Assembly (NCBI RefSeq): GCF_002288635.1
Contig: NZ_NRSW01000001.1
Location: forward strand, 243,086 to 307,085
DNA length: 64,000 bases
Reading direction: 5' to 3'
Source of the DNA: Mucilaginibacter sp. MD40
GTDB lineage: Bacteria; Bacteroidota; Bacteroidia; Sphingobacteriales; Sphingobacteriaceae
In this document: positions 17,573 through 25,408 of the stretch, in pieces
Layout of the letters: the number at the start of each line of letters is the position of its first letter
Position numbering within the stretch: position 1 is the stretch's first letter
Notes under the pieces: model-generated
What the model was told of the DNA's origin: nothing
The model's input: the letters and a program-made list of their open reading frames with translations, nothing else
The model's database searches: none
Position numbers and translations under genes: made by a program

Positions 17573-18411
17573 TGGAAGACGTTAAGGCATATATTGAATC
17601 GGGCATACTGGAGCTTTATGTTTTGGGCGATATCAGCCCGGAAGATAAGCTGCAGGTGGAGCAAATGGCCGCTCAATATCCTGATATAAAAGCCGAACTT
17701 GATGACATAGCGCAATTAATGGAACGCTATGCCGGTGAACATGCCATTGAGCCTGCTGAGCAACTGCGCCAGAAAATAATGAACAGCCTGCTGGTTAACC
17801 TCGGCGACGATAGAAATTTCATTAAACAGCGCAAGCATACAGATGAGGAAGAGTTTGAGGACGATAAGATCATAACCCTACCGCAGCGCAACCAGTTTTA
17901 TAAGTATGCTTTTGCCGCCTGTTTAACCTTACTCCTCATCAGTATATACGGGTTGGTTAACCTTTATAGTAAGCTACAGGACTCAAACACTCAGATAGCA
18001 GCCCTTCAGGCTGATAAAACCCGCTTTGCCAACCAGGTTAACCTGATGGACAGCCAACTGGATATGTATCGCGACACCAGCTTTAAGGTTCTAAAACTAA
18101 AAGGTATGCCAAAGTCACCCGGTGCGGCTATGGTACTGGCCTGGAGCCCCGTTAACAAAAAGGTAATGGTAGATGTACAAAGCATCAAACTGCCGCAGCA
18201 TGACAAGCAGCACCAATATCAACTATGGGCATTGGTAAAAGGCAAACCAATGGATATGGGGGTTTTTGATAACCCGACTGGTACAGACACCGCCGGTGTA
18301 AAGGAAATGAAAAATGTTGCCCTGGCCGATGGCTTTGCCGTAACGCTTGAACCAACAGGTGGTAGTATTAATCCATCGCTTGATCATATGGTAGTAATAG
18401 GGCAGTTCTGA
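17572..18411 (+). CDS. Anti-sigma factor, RskA-like membrane protein
   Basis: This 279-residue partner of the preceding sigma factor starts at GTG 17572, sharing one base with its stop codon, so translation is probably coupled. The cytoplasmic N-terminal zinc-less anti-sigma helices (about 1-80, ESGILELYVLGDISPEDKLQVEQMA) are followed by one membrane helix (about 107-127, YAFAACLTLLLISIYGLV), a short coiled coil and an RskA-type outer domain (about 180-279, LAWSPVNKKVMVDVQ and YQLWALVKGKPMDMGVF). By family knowledge it holds the sigma factor inactive until regulated proteolysis. The inducing signal is unknown. Confidence 0.9.
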   Translation: MEDVKAYIESGILELYVLGDISPEDKLQVEQMAAQYPDIKAELDDIAQLMERYAGEHAIEPAEQLRQKIMNSLLVNLGDDRNFIKQRKHTDEEEFEDDKIITLPQRNQFYKYAFAACLTLLLISIYGLVNLYSKLQDSNTQIAALQADKTRFANQVNLMDSQLDMYRDTSFKVLKLKGMPKSPGAAMVLAWSPVNKKVMVDVQSIKLPQHDKQHQYQLWALVKGKPMDMGVFDNPTGTDTAGVKEMKNVALADGFAVTLEPTGGSINPSLDHMVVIGQF

Positions 18412-18625
18412 TGTGGTGATATAAGCTCGCGTAGTCTATTATATGTTACCCTGCGACCATCCCACTATGACATATAAATGTTAAAATCTGTTAAACAAGG
18501 CTGATATTATACAAACAAACCAATATTTCACGTTGTTATTGTAACGTATGACTTAAAAAAACGTCATATAGTTACTTAATTAGAAGTATTTAGTTCTTTA
18601 TAAGATCAGTTAATAGTTTAAAAAG

Positions 18626-18657
18626 GCGAATGTTGATACTTGCATTCGCTTTTTTTA
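18626..18657. terminator. Terminator between anti-sigma gene and nnrD
   Basis: The arms GCGAATG (18626-18632) and CATTCGC (18643-18649), with a run of seven or more T residues, suit the plus-strand sigma/anti-sigma operon. The run overlaps the stop codon of the convergent nnrD gene. Confidence 0.75.
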
Positions 18658-20160
18658 TGCCGTTAACTTTGCCATGGTTGCCGGCAATTGTTGTATTACG
18701 TACTGCGGCAATACCACATGCATACGGTTTGGCAAAGCCAGCTCATCTCCCGCCCTGCCGTGCAGGTATACACCCAGCAAGCAGGCATCTTCCGGTGTAT
18801 ATTTTTGAGCCAGCAAGCCGGTAATTACACCGGTTAACACATCGCCCATCCCCCCGGTAGCCATAGCAGGGTTTCCTGTAGCATTAAAATATAATCTCCC
18901 TTCTGGGGTGGCGGTTATGGTATAATCGTTTTTAAGAATAATATTTAATCCCATTTCCTGAGCTTTCTTCTTGGCTGTCTGGATACGCTGCCACCAGTTA
19001 TGGTGCAGGCCAAACAAACGGTCAAACTCTTTCATGTGAGGGGTTAATATACTTCCGGCAGGTATCTTGTTTAACAATTCCTGATGCTTGCTCAATACAT
19101 TTAACGCATCGGCATCTATCACTACAGGTTTTGTGTAATTTTCGAATACGGCTTTTAATAATTGAAGCGTACCATCTTCGGTACCTAAACCCGGGCCAAC
19201 GGCTATTACGCTGTATTTATCCCATTCTATATCGGGCAGTTCACCTTGTTTACGTAGCAAAGCCATTACCTCAGGCATAGCAGAGTTAAGAGCTACCAAA
19301 CCACTCTGCGGAACACAAGCAGTGGTAAGGCCTGCTCCCACATGCGCACAGGCCGATGAAGCCAACAATACCGCGCCCATGGTTTCGTCCTTACCGGCTA
19401 TTACCAGCGCATGGCCATAAGTGCCTTTGTTACTAAAATGCTTACGGGGTTTGGCTATAGCCCGTATATCGCGCTCCTGTACATAATAATAGGGTGTATT
19501 TACCTCGTTAATAAATTCCTGGCTCAGTCCTATATCCACCACTTCAAAGCAGTTAATATGCGGACCCGACTCAGGCAACAGGAAATTTATTTTAGGCTGC
19601 TGAAAGGTGATCACCAGATCGACGCGGAGCACTAATGCACCCGTTGCAATTTCGCCATCCGTATAAAAACCTGTAGGTACATCAACAGCAACCGTGGTTT
19701 TGTTAAGGCAGTTGAGGCATTTAACAAGTGTTTGATAATGGCCGGTTAGTGGTTTATTAAGCCCGCTGCCCAGCATAGCATCAATAATGAGCGAAGCCGA
19801 TTCCGAATAATCATCTGCCACATGGGTGAGTTCTGTTACCGGTATGTTGGTTGCCTTAATAAGATTGAGATTAGTATTAAAATCGCTGCTGGCCTTATCT
19901 GAAAACCGGGTGATGATCACTGAAAGCTGAGTATAACCATGGTCGACAAGCAAACGGGCAATAGCCAGTCCGTCGCCTCCATTATTACCTGTACCGCAGT
20001 ACACCGCTATACTTTGCTGCTTATCCTGAAAATGATTGATGAACCAGCCTACAAAAGCTTTTGAGGCGCGCTCCATCAGGTCGATAGAAGTTACCGGCTC
20101 GTGGGCAATGGTATAAGCATCCGCCTCGCGGATCTGATTTGAAGTAAGTAAAGGCAGCAT
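18655..20160 (-). CDS. nnrD: Bifunctional NAD(P)HX epimerase / ADP-dependent dehydratase
   Basis: This metabolite-repair enzyme re-forms NAD(P)H from its hydrated R and S forms. The 501 residues combine an N-terminal YjeF epimerase domain (about 1-210, with VYCGTGNNGGDGLAIARLL) and a C-terminal ribokinase-like dehydratase domain (about 225-495, with YGHALVIAGKDETMGAVLLAS, SVIAVGPGLGT, ILTPHMKEFDRL and NPAMATGGMGDVLTGVI). The fused order is the usual one in bacteria. It ends in convergence with the anti-sigma gene. A near-consensus box (TATCTTTA on the minus strand, 20168-20175) lies 7 nt before its ATG. Confidence 0.95.
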   Translation of the reverse strand: MLPLLTSNQIREADAYTIAHEPVTSIDLMERASKAFVGWFINHFQDKQQSIAVYCGTGNNGGDGLAIARLLVDHGYTQLSVIITRFSDKASSDFNTNLNLIKATNIPVTELTHVADDYSESASLIIDAMLGSGLNKPLTGHYQTLVKCLNCLNKTTVAVDVPTGFYTDGEIATGALVLRVDLVITFQQPKINFLLPESGPHINCFEVVDIGLSQEFINEVNTPYYYVQERDIRAIAKPRKHFSNKGTYGHALVIAGKDETMGAVLLASSACAHVGAGLTTACVPQSGLVALNSAMPEVMALLRKQGELPDIEWDKYSVIAVGPGLGTEDGTLQLLKAVFENYTKPVVIDADALNVLSKHQELLNKIPAGSILTPHMKEFDRLFGLHHNWWQRIQTAKKKAQEMGLNIILKNDYTITATPEGRLYFNATGNPAMATGGMGDVLTGVITGLLAQKYTPEDACLLGVYLHGRAGDELALPNRMHVVLPQYVIQQLPATMAKLTA

Positions 20161-20212
20161 ATTAACCTAAAGATAGGATTAATCGCTTTTGTTTTAAAGA
20201 TAAACTACAGGG

Positions 20213-21064
20213 TTAAACCTCCTGCCTGAAACGCTCCAACAGGTTGCGTACATCCAGTTTGGCATCGAGGTCCTCGGCGTCGGTATGATCGTCGTCTTCT
20301 GTTTCCTGCTTAAAATCGTCGGGGTTATATTTAAATATCTTCCAGTCGTTGTTGTGATATTCCAGCGCGGTAAGGCTTTCCACCCAATCGCCACTGTTAA
20401 GGTAAGTAACAGAACCTGTTTTTTCGGTAGACTGTATCTCCCGGATCTCGGCATGGTGTATATGTCCGCAGATCACGTAGCTGTATTGCTTTTCAACCGC
20501 GAGGTCGGCAGCGGTTTGCTCAAACTGGTTAATAAACTTTACCGCATCCTTAAATTTCGCCTTAACCTTTTGCGAGAAACTCATTTTAGGTTTGCCCATC
20601 ACGGTAAGCAGCCAGTTGGTAAAGCTGTTAATAAGGATAAGCGTATCATAACCAACCGCGCCAAGTTTGGCCAACCATTTGGAGTGCTGCATGGTAACGT
20701 CAAACACATCGCCGTGGAATATCCAGGCTTTACGGCCATCAATATTTAACACTATTTTATCCAGCAGTTGAAAAGTACCCAGGTTAAAATCAGTGAACTT
20801 ACGCAGCATTTCATCATGGTTACCGGTAAGATAGTAAACCGGCACACCATCGGTAACAAATTTAAGTATGCGGCGTACCACCTTCATATGCGCCTCGGGC
20901 CAGTATGATTTGCTGAACTGCCAAATGTCAATAATATCCCCATTGAGGATAAGCATTTTGGGCTTTATACTTTTAAGATACTTGAGGAGTTCTTTTGCGT
21001 GGCAGCCGTAGGTGCCCAGGTGTATATCAGATATAATTACAATATCAACTTCGCGCTTTGCCAT
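20213..21064 (-). CDS. UDP-2,3-diacylglucosamine diphosphatase (LpxH-type metallophosphoesterase)
   Basis: This 283-residue calcineurin-like phosphoesterase, predicted to cleave UDP-2,3-diacylglucosamine to lipid X in lipid A synthesis, has the full metal-binding set: SDIHLG, GDIIDIW, GNHDE, HGDVFD and CGHIHHAE. The GDIIDIWQ and NSGDWVES segments are those of the LpxH branch more than of general phosphatases. A Glu/Asp-rich tail (about 250-268) is added before the C terminus. The LpxH function is inferred; a broader phosphoesterase role is the alternative. Confidence 0.85.
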   Translation of the reverse strand: MAKREVDIVIISDIHLGTYGCHAKELLKYLKSIKPKMLILNGDIIDIWQFSKSYWPEAHMKVVRRILKFVTDGVPVYYLTGNHDEMLRKFTDFNLGTFQLLDKIVLNIDGRKAWIFHGDVFDVTMQHSKWLAKLGAVGYDTLILINSFTNWLLTVMGKPKMSFSQKVKAKFKDAVKFINQFEQTAADLAVEKQYSYVICGHIHHAEIREIQSTEKTGSVTYLNSGDWVESLTALEYHNNDWKIFKYNPDDFKQETEDDDHTDAEDLDAKLDVRNLLERFRQEV

Positions 21065-21134
21065 TCAAAAACAGGCGGACCGGCATGGCCCCGTCAAATC
21101 GTTTTTTAAAATACCGGCTGGCGGTGCTAACGGC

Positions 21135-21254
21135 TCAGAAAGATTTCTCTTCCTCGTCGTCTTCGTTCACCTTTAGTTCGTAAGGGCTTAGATAGAATGC
21201 ACCGAGCAATACCAGTAATCCTATTACAAACAAGTAAGTAAATTCAAGATTCAT
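21135..21254 (-). CDS. Small membrane protein with acidic tail, 39 residues
   Basis: A short complete frame in the 357-bp gap between the LpxH-type gene and the DinB gene encodes MNLEFTY, a single hydrophobic helix (about 8-23, LFVIGLLVLLGAFYL), SPYELKV and a very acidic tail (NEDDEEEKSF). A purine-rich AAGGAAAG stands directly before the ATG on the minus strand. The hydropathy and composition look coding rather than random, but no homolog can be recalled. Confidence 0.65.
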   Translation of the reverse strand: MNLEFTYLFVIGLLVLLGAFYLSPYELKVNEDDEEEKSF

Positions 21255-21421
21255 CTTTCCTTATTTTTACAAATGTCGGGCAATCAAATTATTACAACGT
21301 TAAGACTGCGTTAAATGTAAAAGGTTACATCCCAGCGAATAAATAATTTTGCAAGCGGTTAAACAGTCCTAACAGCGGTTAAAAATAGCCACTGCAGATG
21401 AAAAGCGCATGAAAGGGAATG
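21255..21421. other. Intergenic remainder before the DinB gene
   Basis: These 167 bp between the small membrane-protein gene and the DinB-family stop codon hold no gene. The sequence upstream of the small gene presumably contains its promoter, though no clear TAnnTTTG box was identified. Confidence 0.5.
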
Positions 21422-21946
21422 TTAATTTCTGTTAAAGCTTTCGCGTATACGCTCCAGTTGCTTTAAATGGTGTTGCAGGTGTATACGGATAAATTTGAGC
21501 CATTGCCCCGCGTTTAACATACCCATACGGGGATGCTTGTAACGCCATTGCGGTTTAGCATTTTTAATGGTGCCAACAATGCCATCTATCCGCTTACGCA
21601 CTTTCACAATCAGGTTTTTGGCTTCTTCTTTATCAATGCGTTTTACATCGGCCTCCATCTCGGGCGATGCCTTTACTTTAAACGGCGGGAAACTGCCTGT
21701 GAGTAATATATAATATCCTGCGAGTGTGGGGCCGTCTTTGGTTGGTGGGCAAACATTATTTGTACAACGTTCCAACGCTATGCTGGCTTTTAAAGTAGCC
21801 TTGAGGACATGATCATACACTTCGGCATAGCTCCAGCCACCGTTTAATGGTGTTTGAATAAAACGCTCATCGCTGATATCATCTATAAGGCGGCGGTAAC
21901 GATTAAGGGCTTCGTCAATAGCGCGGCGCTCGCTGGCAATATTCAT
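21422..21946 (-). CDS. DinB-like four-helix protein
   Basis: This is a 174-residue member of the DinB/YfiT superfamily, with N-terminal helices (DEALNRYRRLIDDISDERF), WSYAEVYDHVLKAT carrying the first metal-type His, and the final HLQHHLKQLERIRE segment with the His pair typical of the fold. Many relatives are metal-dependent thiol transferases or stress proteins with unknown substrates. Its start overlaps the stop of the HAD gene by 4 nt, so the two are translationally coupled. Confidence 0.82.
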   Translation of the reverse strand: MNIASERRAIDEALNRYRRLIDDISDERFIQTPLNGGWSYAEVYDHVLKATLKASIALERCTNNVCPPTKDGPTLAGYYILLTGSFPPFKVKASPEMEADVKRIDKEEAKNLIVKVRKRIDGIVGTIKNAKPQWRYKHPRMGMLNAGQWLKFIRIHLQHHLKQLERIRESFNRN

Positions 21947-22638
21947 AATATTAAAGTTAACTCTTTTAAATGATGAATTTGTACAGGCACATCCGCCGGT
22001 TTTTCTGAGCGCATTGGGTTAAAGTAAATGGCATCCATACCCACGCCGATGGCGCCGCGTATATCAGCCTCTATGCTATCGCCAATCATTACACTTTCTT
22101 GTATTATAGCGCCTGCCAACGCCATAGCATGATGAAATATGCCGGGGTCGGGCTTGTTAACGCCTACATCTTCGGAAATGATGATGTGCTGAAAATACCG
22201 TTCCAGGCCGCAGCCGTTTATTTTTAACCGCGACGCGTCCTTAAACCCGTTTGATATCAAGTGCAGGGTATACTTATCCTGCAAGTAGGCCAGGGTTTCA
22301 TGCGCGTGCGGGAACAGGTTAGTTTTGGTGGGGCAAAGCTTTACATAAGCATCCTCAAAATCGGCAGGGATGCTATCTGGCGATAAGCCCAATTCGGTAA
22401 AAGTACTTTTAAAGCGGGCCTCACGCAGCTCATCTTTGGTGATCTCCCCCAAATGGTATTGCGCCCACAAACGATGGTTATGGCGGGTATACGTTTCAAT
22501 TAAAGCCACCGGCGACTGCACCCCTATTTCTTTTAAATTGTAGCTACCGTACAGCTCATGCAGCGTTTCCTCCGCGTTTTTATCAAAATCCCAAATGGTA
22601 TGGTCAAGGTCGAAGAAAATATGGCGGTATGGTTTCAT
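21943..22638 (-). CDS. HAD-family nucleotidase (YjjG-like)
   Basis: This 231-residue HAD phosphatase resembles YjjG, the non-canonical pyrimidine nucleotidase. Motif I is FFDLDHTIWDFDKN (nucleophile Asp and acid/base Asp). The cap follows, then motif II HLISNGFKD, and motifs III/IV VNKPDPGIFHHAM and MIGDSIEADIRGA. It lies between the XRE regulator gene (8 nt upstream) and the DinB gene (overlap), in one likely transcript. Confidence 0.88.
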   Translation of the reverse strand: MKPYRHIFFDLDHTIWDFDKNAEETLHELYGSYNLKEIGVQSPVALIETYTRHNHRLWAQYHLGEITKDELREARFKSTFTELGLSPDSIPADFEDAYVKLCPTKTNLFPHAHETLAYLQDKYTLHLISNGFKDASRLKINGCGLERYFQHIIISEDVGVNKPDPGIFHHAMALAGAIIQESVMIGDSIEADIRGAIGVGMDAIYFNPMRSEKPADVPVQIHHLKELTLIL

Positions 22639-22646
22639 GGTAGTTA

Positions 22647-22850
22647 TTAGTCAATAAATTCAAGGATATCTCCCGGCTGGCAGTTAAGCGTGCGGCAAAT
22701 AGCTTCTAAAGTTTCAAAACGTACGGCTTTGGCCTTACCTGTTTTAAGGATTGATAAGTTAGCCATGGTAATGCCTACTTTCTCGCTCAATTCGGTAAGC
22801 GATATTTTTCGCCTGGCCATCATCACATCAAGATTTACTAATATGGGCAT
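22647..22850 (-). CDS. Small XRE-family (YozG-like) transcription regulator
   Basis: This 67-residue protein consists of one Cro/C1-type helix-turn-helix: LDVMMARRKISLTELSEKVG, ITMANLSILKTGKAKAVRFE and TLEAICRTLNCQPGDILE. It lacks any sensor domain. It follows the DUF2975 membrane protein gene by 2 nt. This pairing of DUF2975 with a YozG-type regulator is recurrent in Bacillota and Bacteroidota, suggesting that the membrane protein modulates the regulator. Confidence 0.92.
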   Translation of the reverse strand: MPILVNLDVMMARRKISLTELSEKVGITMANLSILKTGKAKAVRFETLEAICRTLNCQPGDILEFID

Positions 22851-22852
22851 TA

Positions 22853-23821
22853 CTATACAGTTAAATCGTTTTCCAGCTTTAATGTTTGGCCTTGTTTAAA
22901 AGCTTTAAACAACAGCAAAAATACGGTTCCGGCAATTAATAACGGCCATAAACCCGACCATATAGAAGGGTTCAACATGAGATCGTCAGTGAAATAATTA
23001 CTAAAAATTAACCGGCTTAAACCTACAAGCAGTAGCGTAATTAGCGGATAACTCAATAAGCTAAAAGCTATTAGCTTTAACCTGTTCACATTTTGCGTGG
23101 TGAAAGTGAGCCCCTTTGATACATCTATAATAAATTTTAAGAATGCCCCGACCAGGTAAAATATACATACTATAAGCGAAACCCCTATTACCATCAGGAT
23201 GATATTGCATATATTTTTAGCAGCAGAGCTAACCGGTATCATGACGCAATTTTCCTTCGTGTTATATCTAAACTTTACAGGCTCATCAACCTGCCGGATG
23301 GTAAAGTGCTGCCCGTAACTTTTTTGGATAACTTTATCATTTATCCATTTACGCACATATGCCTGCCCTCCCTCCATGTGAAACTTACTTTCAGTTAACC
23401 CTGTATGGTGATAAGGCTGCGGATTAAGCTGCCAGGCGGGTAGCTTGATATAATATTGGGAGGCGGATCTTATCCTACCTGCATTATTCGTGATAGTGCA
23501 GGTATCGCAAAACTGTCCCTCAGCAGTAGCCATTATCCAACCTGACTTCGCCCCACTACCCGCTAACCACTCGCCGTTCTTGAGATCGCGTTTCATTTGA
23601 ATTAGTTGCCGTGCAACCTGATATTGATCATACGGCAAATTGGCGGGGGGTTCTGGGTCTGTAGGTGGCAGTACGTTTTCTGCCGTAAAAGTTTGTTCAA
23701 CTCTCTTTTGCCCTATAAACCTACCATTCGTGAACAAATAGTAAGCTTCGGCCGCTAAAAATGCGAATACAACAACAAGGGTAAGATTTACCAGGCGGTT
23801 AGTAGTAAGGTTACGTTTCAT
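22853..23821 (-). CDS. DUF2975 membrane protein paired with XRE regulator
   Basis: About 322 residues: an N-terminal membrane helix (LVNLTLVVVFAFLAAEAYYLF), an extracytoplasmic region of about 160 residues with CDTCTITNNAGRIRSASQYY, and three C-terminal helices of the DUF2975 fold (ICNIILMVIGVSLIVCIFYLVGAF onward). I chose the ATG at 23821. The in-frame GTG at 23842 lies inside a consensus TACATTTG box (minus strand, 23842-23849). The long extra domain before the DUF2975 helices is unusual, since most members are about 160-200 residues. Function is unknown. Confidence 0.8.
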   Translation of the reverse strand: MKRNLTTNRLVNLTLVVVFAFLAAEAYYLFTNGRFIGQKRVEQTFTAENVLPPTDPEPPANLPYDQYQVARQLIQMKRDLKNGEWLAGSGAKSGWIMATAEGQFCDTCTITNNAGRIRSASQYYIKLPAWQLNPQPYHHTGLTESKFHMEGGQAYVRKWINDKVIQKSYGQHFTIRQVDEPVKFRYNTKENCVMIPVSSAAKNICNIILMVIGVSLIVCIFYLVGAFLKFIIDVSKGLTFTTQNVNRLKLIAFSLLSYPLITLLLVGLSRLIFSNYFTDDLMLNPSIWSGLWPLLIAGTVFLLLFKAFKQGQTLKLENDLTV

Positions 23822-23841
23822 GATTTGTGATGGTTGTATCA

Positions 23842-23849
23842 CAAATGTA
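23842..23849 (-). promoter_or_regulatory. Promoter -7 box of the DUF2975/XRE operon
   Basis: The minus strand reads TACATTTG, an exact TAnnTTTG, 20 nt before the ATG at 23821. It overlaps an in-frame GTG and so helps decide the start. Confidence 0.6.
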
Positions 23850-23928
23850 TAGTAATATTATTTATATACAATATATTTTTATCGAAAAACAATAAATTAG
23901 TTATTAGATTATACTTTATTCAATAACA

Positions 23929-24357
23929 TCAAAATGCATATAGATCAACATCAAATTCGATTTTTAATTCCCGGGCTATTTTGTTATATCTATTATATAA
24001 ATGTACCCAAGGAGTGCTTTCGCCATTGCCTTTATAAACTTTGATGGCGCAAGCAAATTCGCTATAGTACTTAGAACATAAATTCTCAAATGCGGCCCTG
24101 TTATCTTCGATAATATTGAGTAGGGTACTCATCTGATCTTCAAAAGAAGCATGCATGCTTAAACCACTATCTATAGACCAAAGGTTATTGGGCCAAACTG
24201 GCGAGTCAGGACGTTTTAGATTTCTCGGCTGCCCCTTTACTCTAATATAAGTGGGTACCTGGCCTGTCATTTCGCTGATCTCATCATGGTTTATATCATC
24301 AAAGTCAACGATAAGTAGCCGCAGGTCTACGACATTTGATTTAATCTTTGCTTTCAT
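23929..24357 (-). CDS. DUF4279-like protein
   Basis: This 142-residue protein begins MKAKIKSNVVDLRLLIVDFD, followed by DINHDEISEMTGQVPTYIRVKG and NNLWSIDSGL, a pattern resembling DUF4279 proteins (a strand, an EI-T-L-G helix, an Rx.G element and a W-x-hydrophobic strand). I chose the ATG at 24357 because the longer frame would overlap upp. DUF4279 proteins are often found as possible immunity proteins near toxins, but no toxin is seen here. It lies 10 nt downstream of upp. Confidence 0.6.
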   Translation of the reverse strand: MKAKIKSNVVDLRLLIVDFDDINHDEISEMTGQVPTYIRVKGQPRNLKRPDSPVWPNNLWSIDSGLSMHASFEDQMSTLLNIIEDNRAAFENLCSKYYSEFACAIKVYKGNGESTPWVHLYNRYNKIARELKIEFDVDLYAF

Positions 24358-24367
24358 TCTAACGCCT

Positions 24368-25024
24368 TTACGCCTTCTCCCCGAAAGCCAGATCCCCGGC
24401 ATCGCCTAAACCCGGTACAATATAGGCCTTGCTGGTCATTTCGTCATCAACGGCGCAGGTCCAGATACGGGCTTTAGGCAGGTTGGCCCTTACATGCTCA
24501 ATTCCTACGGTACTGGAGATAACAGCCGCAATGTGGACGGTTTTAATATCATACAAAGCCATCAGCTCTTTACATACCAATATCAGGCTTTGGCCGGTAG
24601 CCAGCATGGTATCACAAATGATCAGTACGCGACCGCTAAGGTCGGGGCTGGAGATATGGTTGAGTTGAATGGTAAAATCGCCGTTTTTCTTTACTTTCCT
24701 GAAAGCGGTGACAAATGCAGAAGGTGCTCGGTCGAAAAAATTGATAAACCCCTGGTGAAAAGGAAGCCCAGCACGCATAATGGTAGCAATAACCGGCTCA
24801 TTGGCAGGCATATTTACGGTGGCTATACCCAGGGGCGTTTGCACTTCTGTTTCGGTATAGGCCAATGTTTTACTGATCTCGTAAGCCAGTATACCACCCA
24901 GACGTTCCTGGTTTTGCCGGAAACGGAACTTATCCTGCTGTATACTTTCATCACGCAGTTCGGCTAAGAACTGGTTGGCTATACTATTGGTTTTGTTGAG
25001 GATAAAAGGCTGTGTTGCTGGCAT
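24368..25024 (-). CDS. upp: Uracil phosphoribosyltransferase
   Basis: This salvage enzyme makes UMP from uracil and PRPP. Its 218 residues include ATIMRAGLPFHQGF, the PRPP loop LIICDTMLATGQSLI and the uracil-binding YIVPGLGDAGDLAFG. The slightly divergent N terminus is usual for Bacteroidota Upp. A near-consensus box (TATCTTTA on the minus strand, 25028-25035) ends 3 nt before its ATG. Confidence 0.95.
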   Translation of the reverse strand: MPATQPFILNKTNSIANQFLAELRDESIQQDKFRFRQNQERLGGILAYEISKTLAYTETEVQTPLGIATVNMPANEPVIATIMRAGLPFHQGFINFFDRAPSAFVTAFRKVKKNGDFTIQLNHISSPDLSGRVLIICDTMLATGQSLILVCKELMALYDIKTVHIAAVISSTVGIEHVRANLPKARIWTCAVDDEMTSKAYIVPGLGDAGDLAFGEKA

Positions 25025-25081
25025 GGTTAAAGATACATAAGCCTTGTTAAATCTTCCCGAGGAAATACTTTATTTTTAAGT

Positions 25082-25274
25082 TGACTCACCCCTGCCCCTC
25101 TCTGCTTCGCAAAGAGGGGTATTTTTATCCTCTTTCGCACAGCGAATAGAGCGTCGGCCAGCGTAACACAGCCGGAATGAGTAAAAATCTTTCCTGAGGA
25201 ATGACAAGAAATTCTTCACCCTCTTTTGCGAAGCAGAGAGGGTGGGCCAGCGTAGCGCAGTCGGGGTGAGTAAA
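25082..25274. repeat. Dispersed inverted repeat, CTCTCTGCTTCGCAAAGAG / GGCCAGCGTA family
   Basis: The left arm (25082-25120: GACTCACCCC, then CCCTCTCTGCTTCGCAAAGAG) and the right arm (about 25218-25274: CTCTTTTGCGAAGCAGAGAG, then GGGTGAGTAA) are nearly perfect reverse complements across the 384-bp gap between upp and uvrB. In the middle and right, GGCCAGCGTA plus CAGCCGG/CAGTCGG plus ATGAGTAAAAA or GTGAGTAAAAA occurs twice as a direct repeat. A related piece lies at about 35492-35530. Open frames here are by-products of the repeat, so no gene is called. Confidence 0.85.
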
Positions 25275-25392
25275 AAATGTCGGATACAGATATCCCTGCT
25301 GACATACACTTGTCACTAAGTGTTACGAACATTGCATCGTCAAAATCGTTATCACTAACCGGTTAACGGTTAATTTACTTAACGTTTATCTG

Positions 25393-25400
25393 TATTTTTG
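25393..25400 (+). promoter_or_regulatory. Promoter -7 box of uvrB
   Basis: TATTTTTG ends 8 nt before the uvrB ATG at 25409. Confidence 0.5.
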
Positions 25401-25408
25401 TTAAACGC

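Noticed and set aside
25076-25316. Two minus-strand open frames of 63 and 77 codons before uvrB
   Set aside because: They lie wholly inside the inverted repeat and have cysteine- and arginine-rich compositions with no family resemblance.
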